From Wenzhouxiangella sp. (GTDB taxonomy: Bacteria > Pseudomonadota > Gammaproteobacteria > Xanthomonadales > Wenzhouxiangellaceae), in contig SLJA01000199.1 in the NCBI GenBank assembly GCA_007135355.1, positions 1 to 6,531 on the forward strand: a DNA stretch of 6,531 nt, in the 5' to 3' direction. Positions 1 to 5,396 of the stretch are shown in pieces. Made by a program: the position numbers and the translations under genes. Every line of letters starts with the position of its first letter. Position 1 is the first letter of the stretch. The notes beneath the pieces were generated by a model. The model saw only the letters and a list, made by a program, of their open reading frames with translations, searched no databases and had not been told where the DNA came from.

Positions 1-1265
1 AACACCAGCGACTCGCGCACGGCCTGGCGGGCAATGTCGCGATGCACCTGTGAACCCATGGTGTCGGTGCACACGGCAGAACTCAGCGGCTGCTCGAACA
101 GGCCCAGCCGGAGCTTCATCCTGAGAATCCGGGTGACCGCGTCGTCGATGCGCGACATCGGTACCTTGCCGTCTTCGACCAGCTGCGCGATTTCCGGCAG
201 ACCCTCGCGCCAGGACTGGACCAGCATGAACATATCGATGCCGGCGTCCAGCGCCTGCTCCAGCGTCAGCCCACTCATGGCCACGCCTTCCCAGTCGGTG
301 ATGACCACGCCGTCAAAGCCCAGTTCGTCCTTCAACAGATCGGTCAGCAAGGCGCGCGAGCCGTGCACCGGCTCGCCGTTGACCGAGCTGAACGAGGCCA
401 TGATGGATACCGTGCCACGGTCGATCGCATCTATAAAGCCGGGCATGTGCAGCGTGCGCAGTTCTTCATCGGAAATGATGGCGTCACCGCGATCGATCCC
501 GTCCTCGGTCGCGCCATCGGCGATGAAATGCTTGGCGGTCGCGCCCACCGAGGCCGGGTGCGTGAGGTCCGTGCCCTGAAAACCATCGATCAACGGCGCG
601 GCGAACAGGCGCTGCAGCTCGACCGTCTCACCAAAGGATTCGTAGGTCCGGCCCCAGCGAATGTTCCTGGCCACCGCGATCGAAGGGGCCAGAGTCCAGC
701 GGATGCCGGTGGCGGAGAGTTCGCGCGCTGTGACTTCGGCCAGGCGGCGGGCGAGTTCCGGGTTGCGGGTCGCGCCGATGCCGATGTTGTGCGGCAGGAT
801 CACCGAGTTGCCGTCGAAGTAGGCATGGCCGTGCACGGCGTCGATACTGAAGACAACCGGAATGCCGGTGCGGGTTTGCAGCGCCTCATGCTGGTAGGCG
901 TCGAAAAGATTGCGCCAGGCCTCGGTGGTACCCAGGTCACCCTCCGGCACAGTTTTGACGATGGAGCCGAGACCATACGTCCCGACCTCTTCAGGTGTTG
1001 CGGTAGAGACATCGGCCTGGATCATCTGGCCGACCTTCTCCACCAGCGTCATATCGGCCACCGCCGCGGCAATGTCGGCCTCGCTCAGCGGTGCCGCGGG
1101 CCAGCGTGTGCGGGCCGGCTCTGTTGTGGTCGGCGCAGGGCCGGCACAGGGCGGCAGCGGGGGGACGGCGCTGGTCCGCTCGGGATCGGAGTCCGATGCT
1201 GCGGCAAACGCCGAGGTCAGCATCAGCACCCATACAAAGGCTACCGCCTTCCAGTTTTTCGGCAT
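1..1265 (-). CDS. Glycoside hydrolase family 3 beta-glucosidase / beta-glucan exohydrolase, periplasmic (partial, C-terminal half missing)
   Basis: The minus-strand frame from ATG at 1265 runs open to base 1: 421 codons with no stop, cut by the window edge. Residues 1-23 look like a Sec signal peptide (MPKNWK, then a hydrophobic stretch, then AFAAAS; cleavage near 21-23), followed by a Pro/Ala/Thr-rich linker to about 60. The rest matches the GH3 TIM-barrel domain: SIDAVHG (substrate-binding D142), IRWGRTYESFGE (R203 onward), AKHFIADGATEDGIDRG (K245-H246) and VITDWEG, whose D324 is the expected catalytic nucleophile. The end, ARQAVRESLV, is where the second alpha/beta sandwich domain normally begins; that domain supplies the acid/base glutamate and is not visible. 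Family members remove glucose from non-reducing ends of beta-glucans or cello-oligosaccharides; the motif style is that of the ExoP/CdxA-like group of roughly 800+ residues. Exact substrate is not readable here. The start is supported by the signal peptide and lack of an in-frame start just upstream; the ribosome site (GGGG) is weak. Confidence 0.93.
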   Translation of the reverse strand, partial: MPKNWKAVAFVWVLMLTSAFAAASDSDPERTSAVPPLPPCAGPAPTTTEPARTRWPAAPLSEADIAAAVADMTLVEKVGQMIQADVSTATPEEVGTYGLGSIVKTVPEGDLGTTEAWRNLFDAYQHEALQTRTGIPVVFSIDAVHGHAYFDGNSVILPHNIGIGATRNPELARRLAEVTARELSATGIRWTLAPSIAVARNIRWGRTYESFGETVELQRLFAAPLIDGFQGTDLTHPASVGATAKHFIADGATEDGIDRGDAIISDEELRTLHMPGFIDAIDRGTVSIMASFSSVNGEPVHGSRALLTDLLKDELGFDGVVITDWEGVAMSGLTLEQALDAGIDMFMLVQSWREGLPEIAQLVEDGKVPMSRIDDAVTRILRMKLRLGLFEQPLSSAVCTDTMGSQVHRDIARQAVRESLV

Positions 1266-1332
1266 TAGTGAACCCCGAAGACAAATGGACCGGGTAGTTT
1301 GGCATGCTCTCGCAGGGGCACGATGCACTGGC
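1266..1332 (-). other. Short intergenic spacer between the CNNM/CBS gene and the GH3 gene
   Basis: These 67 bases separate the stop of the upstream CNNM/CBS gene from the GH3 start on the same strand. I see no stem-loop followed by a T run and no clear -10/-35 pair. A GGGG at 1273-1276 (CCCC on the plus strand) is the only possible ribosome site for the GH3 gene. Read-through from the upstream gene is possible, but the gap is also long enough for a weak promoter. Confidence 0.5.
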
Positions 1333-2643
1333 TCAGGATTGTTTGGCCAGCGGCACCACCAGCAGCCTGTCAATACGCTTGCCATCCATGTCCACGATTT
1401 CAAAGCGGTGGCCCTCCCAGTCGAAATGCTTGCCCATCATGGGCTGCCGGTCGCTGTGATCAAGGACAAAACCCGCCAGGTTGTCGAAGGTCTGCCCCTC
1501 CTTACGCATCGGACGCTTGATGCCGAGCAGGCTTTGCACCTCGTCGAGCGGCATGAACCCGTCCAGTAGCCAGGACCCATCCTCTCGGCGCACCGCGGCG
1601 GGCTCCGGTTCGGCCTGGACGGTGGGAATGAAACCGACCATGGCCTCGAGAATATCGTTGAAGGTCACGATGCCGCAGGGTGCGTTGTATTCATCCACCA
1701 CCAGGACGAAATGCATCTGCCCCTGCTTGCGGAAAAGCTCCAGCAGACGCAGCACACGCATGGTTGCGGGTACAGATTTCACTTCTTGCAGGAACGCATG
1801 CAGATCGGTCTCCCCGCCTGCGAGGTGAGCACCCAGATAGGCCTTGGCCTCAATCACACCGAGCACCTCGAACGGCTCGCTGCGGGCGACGGGAAAACGG
1901 GCATGCGGGTGGGCCAGCACCTTTTCCAGGTTGGCCTCTTGGGAGTCATCGGGATCGAGCCAGACGATCTCCGAGCGGCGCGTCATCAGCGCTGAAACCT
2001 GAAGGTCGTCCAGGTGAAACACCCGTTCCAGCAGGTCCCGCTCGGTATGCTCCACTTCCCCGTAGACCACGGCTTCCCGGATCAGGCTCCGGATGTCATC
2101 TTCGGTCACCTGGGGCTCGGTCGGCGGCGTAATGCGCAGGATGCGGAAAACGGCCCGGGTCGAGGCGGTCAAGAGGTACACTGCGGGCATGCCCAGACGC
2201 ATCACCAGATACATCACGGGCGCCGTGAGGCCGGACATCTTTTCCGGATAGCTCACGGCCAGCTTCTTGGGCACCAACTCACCGAGGATCAGGGTGAGAT
2301 AGGTGATCGGCACCACCACCAGCAGCAGGCCCAGCGGCGCGCTGTAGGGTTCCAGGCTTGGAGACTGGGCGAGGAAGTTCTGCACCCTGCCGGCAAGCGT
2401 TGCGCCACTGACGGCCCCGGTCAGAATGGCCACCATGGTGATCCCGATCTGAGCGGTGGACAGGAACTTGTCCATTTTTCTCTTCAGCAGCACAGCCAGG
2501 CGAGCCCCTCGGCCACCTTTATCCCGCAGGCTTTCAAGTCGCCCCTTGCGTGCGGCCACCAGCGCCATTTCGGACATGGCGAAAAAGCCGTTGACCAGAA
2601 TCAGGATCAGGATCAGGACGGCTTCGAGCGAAGCGTTGGACAC
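1333..2643 (-). CDS. CNNM (DUF21)-CBS-CorC/HlyC family membrane protein, putative ion or polyamine exporter
   Basis: This 436-residue protein has the standard architecture of the so-called hemolysin/HlyC-CorC (TlyC, YtfL/PaeA) family. The CNNM/DUF21 membrane domain covers about 5-200, with hydrophobic segments near 8-28, 62-86, 101-122 and 137-160 and the signatures NGFFAMSEMALV, STAQIGIT and GELVPKKLA. Two CBS domains follow (about 215-275, starting ALMTRRSEIVWLD, and 280-340, containing VVDEYNAPCGIVTFNDILEAMVG), then the C-terminal CorC_HlyC domain (about 350-432, DGSWLLDGFMPLDEV ... RFEIVDMDGKRIDRLLVV). Relatives are inner-membrane proteins tied to Mg2+/Co2+ export or, for E. coli YtfL (PaeA), polyamine efflux; the substrate here is unknown and hemolytic activity is not implied. 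Length fits the family (about 430-450). The start is a GTG at 2643-2641, preferred because AAGGGA lies 7 bases upstream and it gives a complete first helix. CBS2 ends VGFI instead of the commoner VGEI followed by an acidic stretch. Confidence 0.93.
   Translation of the reverse strand: MSNASLEAVLILILILVNGFFAMSEMALVAARKGRLESLRDKGGRGARLAVLLKRKMDKFLSTAQIGITMVAILTGAVSGATLAGRVQNFLAQSPSLEPYSAPLGLLLVVVPITYLTLILGELVPKKLAVSYPEKMSGLTAPVMYLVMRLGMPAVYLLTASTRAVFRILRITPPTEPQVTEDDIRSLIREAVVYGEVEHTERDLLERVFHLDDLQVSALMTRRSEIVWLDPDDSQEANLEKVLAHPHARFPVARSEPFEVLGVIEAKAYLGAHLAGGETDLHAFLQEVKSVPATMRVLRLLELFRKQGQMHFVLVVDEYNAPCGIVTFNDILEAMVGFIPTVQAEPEPAAVRREDGSWLLDGFMPLDEVQSLLGIKRPMRKEGQTFDNLAGFVLDHSDRQPMMGKHFDWEGHRFEIVDMDGKRIDRLLVVPLAKQS
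2600..2617. repeat. Hexanucleotide tandem repeat (ATCAGG x3) inside the CNNM/CBS gene
   Basis: Three exact direct copies of ATCAGG lie head to tail, with a degenerate unit at the 3' edge. On the coding (minus) strand they read CTGATC/CTGATT and encode the alternating Leu-Ile run of residues about 10-16 in the first transmembrane helix. Gain or loss of a unit keeps the frame and would change the helix by two residues. Confidence 0.8.
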
Positions 2644-2650
2644 AAGAATT

Positions 2651-2656
2651 TCCCTT
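2651..2656 (-). promoter_or_regulatory. Ribosome binding site of the CNNM/CBS gene
   Basis: On the minus strand AAGGGA sits 7 bases before the GTG start at 2643. It is what supports the non-ATG start, since the next in-frame ATG lies well inside the first membrane helix. Confidence 0.6.
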
Positions 2657-2764
2657 TGAGCTGAATAGAGAAGCGGCGCTCAGGCCTTATGCGCAATCAA
2701 CTGTGGCATGACCTTTGGCACTGGGGAGGGCTTGCCGCGAGAATTTAATCTGGCGATGGCGCAG

Positions 2765-2769
2765 AGGAG
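2765..2769 (+). promoter_or_regulatory. Ribosome binding site of the YIP1-family gene
   Basis: AGGAG within AGAGGAGA lies 9 bases before the ATG at 2779. It is the strongest Shine-Dalgarno in the operon and fits this being the first gene. Confidence 0.75.
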
Positions 2770-2778
2770 ATTGAACTC

Positions 2779-3486
2779 ATGAGCAAATCATACGGCATTG
2801 GCAACGCCCTGATCGATATCATCGCCGCGCCTTCGAAGGCGCTGGACGAGGTCAGGGATCGGGTCAGCTGGCTGTGGGTGCCGCTGATCATCGTCATGCT
2901 GCTGGCCATTGTCAGCCAAGTGTTCTTCACGCTGTGGGTGGATCACGATTGGTTTGTCGATCAAACGATTGCCGCGATGATGGCCGGCGGGGGCGATCCG
3001 GACATGGAACCCGGCATCCGCCAGTGGATGCAGCCCCGAACGATGCTGATCACCGCCGTGGTCGGGGTTCTGTTTATCATCCCGCTGATCCACCTGATCC
3101 AGGCGATCTATCTGCATCTGGTCAACAAGATCGTCGGCAACCCTGACCTGCGCTTCGGCCAGTGGTTTGCGCTGTCGGTGTGGTCGGCGTTTCCGATGAT
3201 CTTTCAGTCCCTGGCCAGTTTCGGAATCATGGCCCTGGCGACTGATCGACGGATTACTCAGGAAGAGCTGCAGCCATTGAGCCTGCAGTCGCTGGTCATT
3301 CGCGCCGAACCGGGCTCATCGTGGGCGGCCTGGGGCGGCGCCATCGATGTGATCAGCTTCTGGATCATCGGCCTGTTGGCGCTCGGCATCATGCGCTGGA
3401 CCGGTGCTTCGGCGCTCAAGGCCATTCTCATCGCCGCCGCCCCCTATGTCCTGATCTTCGGCATCTGGGCGCTGGTGATTTCCTGA
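2779..3486 (+). CDS. YIP1-family integral membrane protein, first gene of the exporter operon
   Basis: This 235-residue protein has five predicted hydrophobic segments (about 32-54, 88-115, 127-153, 188-206, 211-233). Its shape fits the bacterial YIP1-domain family: an N-terminal amphipathic start with DIIAAPSKALDEVRDR, a short loop before the third helix (KIVGNPDLRFGQWFALSVW), a soluble segment before the fourth (PLSLQSLV) and a closing TG.SALKAILIAAAPY element. The function of bacterial YIP1 proteins is essentially unknown; the eukaryotic namesakes act in Golgi membrane traffic, which cannot be carried over. The loop at about 55-86 contains a GGG and several acidic residues. The stop is 1 base from the adaptor gene start, so the two are co-translated. 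By context I infer an accessory role in the MacAB-like exporter, for instance in assembly or membrane environment. Family assignment is from motif recall, so moderately certain; membrane location is near certain. Confidence 0.8.
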   Translation: MSKSYGIGNALIDIIAAPSKALDEVRDRVSWLWVPLIIVMLLAIVSQVFFTLWVDHDWFVDQTIAAMMAGGGDPDMEPGIRQWMQPRTMLITAVVGVLFIIPLIHLIQAIYLHLVNKIVGNPDLRFGQWFALSVWSAFPMIFQSLASFGIMALATDRRITQEELQPLSLQSLVIRAEPGSSWAAWGGAIDVISFWIIGLLALGIMRWTGASALKAILIAAAPYVLIFGIWALVIS

Positions 3487-3487
3487 T

Positions 3488-4681
3488 ATGAATCGCAAAC
3501 TGCTGGTTTTTCTAGCCATTGGCACCGTGCTGGTGCTGGCGGTGGTGTTTTCCCGCGTCGGCGGCTCGGACAGCGCCAAGCTGGTGGAAATCGCGCCCGT
3601 TCAGACCGAGACCGTGCGCAGCGCAGTGCTGGCATCCGGTCAGCTGATCTTCCGCGATCAGGTCCAGCTCAGCTCCGAACTGTTCGGCCGGGTGGCCCAG
3701 GTCTGGTTCGAGCAAGGCGACGAGGTCACGGCGGGCGATGTGATCGTCAGCCTGGAGCCCGATCAGGTCCAGGCCCAGGTCGACCAGCAGCAGGCCAATG
3801 TGCGCATGCAGGAGCTCGCCATCGAGCGTCAGCGTCTGCTGGTTGAAAATCTGGAGCGCCGCGTGAACCGAACGCGCGAGCTGCACGCGCGCCAGCTGGT
3901 GGACTCCGATTCCCAGGAAACCGCGGAAAATGAGCTGCTGATGGCGCGCAAGGATCTGCTGTCGCGGCAAGAAGCCCTGAGCCAGGCGCGCGCCGCGCTG
4001 GTCCAGGCGCGTGACAACTTCGATCGCAGCAATATCCGCACACCGATCGACGGCATCATCATCCAGCTCGACGTCAAACCCGGCGAATCCGTCATCGCCG
4101 GGACCACCAATATCCAAGGGTCAACCATCGCTATCATCGCCGACACCTCCTCGATGCTGGCTCGGCTGCAGGTCGATGAAGCCGACATCGCATCCGTCGG
4201 GCTAGGCCAGGATGCCGACATTTTCGCCGCCGCCTTCCCCGACACGCCGCTGGCCGGCGTAGTGGAGCGCATCGCCACCACCGCGCGCCGCGCCATGGGC
4301 CAGCAAAACTTGAGCTTCGAGGTCGAGGTACGGCTGCACGATGCCGATCAAGTCGCCGTGCGCTCCGGCATGAGCGCGCGCGCCGAGATCTTCACCGAGT
4401 CCAGCGATGACGCGCTAGCGCTGCCCATCCAGGCCGTGCAGTTCGACGAGGACGTCGACACAGGCGAACAAAAGACCCACGTGTTTATCGACGACAACGG
4501 CGTGGCCCGTCGTCGCGACGTCCGCACCGGGTTGTCGTCCGACAGCCATATCGAGATTCTGGAAGGCCTGGAGCTGGGTGAGCGCGTCGTAACCGGTCCG
4601 TTTCGGGTCCTGCGTACCCTGCGCGACGGCGACAGACTCAACACGGCTGGCTCGGAAACCGAAGCGCGCGAGGCGGGTTGA
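3488..4681 (+). CDS. MacA/HlyD-type periplasmic adaptor (membrane fusion protein) of an ABC exporter
   Basis: The 397-residue protein begins with an N-terminal membrane anchor (about 4-22, no lipobox cysteine), so it should sit in the inner membrane and project into the periplasm. Domains in order: membrane-proximal strand (31-55), first lipoyl half (about 58-90, VQLSSELFGRVAQVWFEQGD.V..GDVIVSLE), alpha-helical coiled-coil hairpin (about 92-180, rich in Gln/Arg/Glu/Leu), second lipoyl half (184-215, IRTPIDGIIIQLDVKPGESV), beta-barrel (about 222-302) and a C-terminal membrane-proximal domain (305-385, ALPIQAVQ... GLELGERVVTGPFRVLR). These are the parts of MacA-like adaptors, which link an inner-membrane MacB-type transporter to an outer-membrane TolC-type duct. 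The hairpin turn RTRELHARQLVDS resembles the RxxxLxxxxxxS docking motif, with Asp at the Ser position. The start lies 1 base after the YIP1 stop and the stop 1 base before the ATPase start. The ribosome site is weak (GGTGAT), so translation is probably coupled. Substrate cannot be told. Confidence 0.93.
   Translation: MNRKLLVFLAIGTVLVLAVVFSRVGGSDSAKLVEIAPVQTETVRSAVLASGQLIFRDQVQLSSELFGRVAQVWFEQGDEVTAGDVIVSLEPDQVQAQVDQQQANVRMQELAIERQRLLVENLERRVNRTRELHARQLVDSDSQETAENELLMARKDLLSRQEALSQARAALVQARDNFDRSNIRTPIDGIIIQLDVKPGESVIAGTTNIQGSTIAIIADTSSMLARLQVDEADIASVGLGQDADIFAAAFPDTPLAGVVERIATTARRAMGQQNLSFEVEVRLHDADQVAVRSGMSARAEIFTESSDDALALPIQAVQFDEDVDTGEQKTHVFIDDNGVARRRDVRTGLSSDSHIEILEGLELGERVVTGPFRVLRTLRDGDRLNTAGSETEAREAG
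4671..4676 (+). promoter_or_regulatory. Ribosome binding site of the ABC ATPase gene
   Basis: AGGCGG lies within the last codons of the adaptor gene, 6 bases before the ATG at 4683, and supports that start and coupled translation. Confidence 0.5.
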
Positions 4682-4682
4682 C

Positions 4683-5396
4683 ATGCTGCAGGCGCCCGCG
4701 CTGGAAACACCGGTCATTGCGCTGCGCAATATCCGGCGTCGCTATGTGATGGGTGACCAGACCATCAATGCGCTGGCCGGTATCGACCTGGATATCGGCC
4801 GGAACGAATATCTGGCCGTGATCGGCGCCTCCGGCTCGGGCAAGTCCACCCTGATGAACATCCTCGGCTGTCTGGATCGACCCAGCGAAGGGAATTACCT
4901 GCTCAACGGCCGCGATGTCGCCCAAATGAATGACAACGAACTGGCGCAAGTGCGCAATCGCGACATCGGCTTTATCTTCCAGAGCTTCAACCTGTTGCCG
5001 CGCGCGGATGCCTTGCACAATGTCATGCAGCCGCTGGTCTACCGCCGTCTTCCCATGGCCGAGCGCCGACGATTGGCGACCCGAGCACTGGAGCGAGTGG
5101 GCCTGGCCACACGCATGGACCATCTGCCCAACCAACTCTCGGGCGGCCAGCGCCAGCGCGTTGCCGTGGCCCGCGCGCTGGTCGGCGAGCCCTCGATCTT
5201 GCTGGCCGATGAACCCACCGGCAATCTGGATTCCAGCACCACGATCGAAATCATGGCCCTGTTTGATGAACTGCACCAGGCTGGCCAGACCATCATCATC
5301 GTCACCCACGAGCCCGAGATTGCCGAGCATTGTCATCGCATCATCCGGCTGCGCGACGGACTGGTCGAATACGACCGGCGCAATCCCAAGCCATGA
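4683..5396 (+). CDS. MacB/LolD-type ABC transporter ATP-binding protein
   Basis: This 237-residue protein is a complete ABC nucleotide-binding domain of the MacB/LolD/FtsE class. Motifs in order: Walker A GASGSGKST (48-56), then MNILGCLDRPSEG, which is typical of MacB-type ATPases; Q-loop Q100 in FIFQSFNLLPR; signature LSGGQRQRVAVARAL (152-166); Walker B ILLADE (172-177) with catalytic E177; D-loop GNLDSS; H-loop H209 in VTHE. All catalytic residues are intact. It would hydrolyse ATP at the cytoplasmic face to drive the mechanotransmission cycle of the permease encoded next. In E. coli MacB the ATPase and permease are one chain; here the ATPase stops alone and the permease starts in the overlapping ATGA, as in LolCDE or Gram-positive YknYZ arrangements. 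Linkage to the adaptor points to a MacAB-like exporter rather than lipoprotein-releasing LolD. Confidence 0.96.
   Translation: MLQAPALETPVIALRNIRRRYVMGDQTINALAGIDLDIGRNEYLAVIGASGSGKSTLMNILGCLDRPSEGNYLLNGRDVAQMNDNELAQVRNRDIGFIFQSFNLLPRADALHNVMQPLVYRRLPMAERRRLATRALERVGLATRMDHLPNQLSGGQRQRVAVARALVGEPSILLADEPTGNLDSSTTIEIMALFDELHQAGQTIIIVTHEPEIAEHCHRIIRLRDGLVEYDRRNPKP

Larger units (their letters stand above)
2644..2778. promoter_or_regulatory. Divergent intergenic region, expected to hold promoters for both gene blocks
   Basis: The 135 bases separate the divergent starts of the CNNM/CBS gene (minus) and the YIP1-led transporter operon (plus), so both promoters should lie here or slightly inside the genes. 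On the plus strand TTTAAT at 2744-2749 is a possible -10 element, but no -35 box is correctly spaced: TTGGCA at 2715-2720 is 23 bases away. On the minus strand no convincing pair is seen. I found no clear inverted repeat that would mark an operator. Confidence 0.5.

Noticed and set aside
363..1268. A 301-residue plus-strand open frame opposite the GH3 gene.
   Set aside because: It lies entirely antisense to a gene with clear GH3 catalytic motifs, has Arg/Gly-rich composition without a recognisable domain, and is what GC-rich codon bias produces on the opposite strand.
1266..1332. Possible terminator between the CNNM/CBS and GH3 genes.
   Set aside because: No stable GC-rich stem followed by a T run could be built on the minus strand.
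2014..2664. A 216-residue plus-strand open frame opposite the CNNM/CBS gene.
   Set aside because: His/Gln-rich composition is the antisense image of the real gene, and it covers that gene's start and membrane domain; no domain is visible.
2706..2736. Sigma-54-like elements (TGGCAT or TGGCAC followed by GGC or TTGC) upstream of the YIP1 gene.
   Set aside because: Spacing between the GG and GC pairs is 11 or 15 bases instead of the required 10, so neither works as a -24/-12 promoter.
4638..5336. A 232-residue minus-strand open frame opposite the ABC ATPase gene.
   Set aside because: It is the antisense shadow of intact Walker A, signature and Walker B motifs; no independent protein features.
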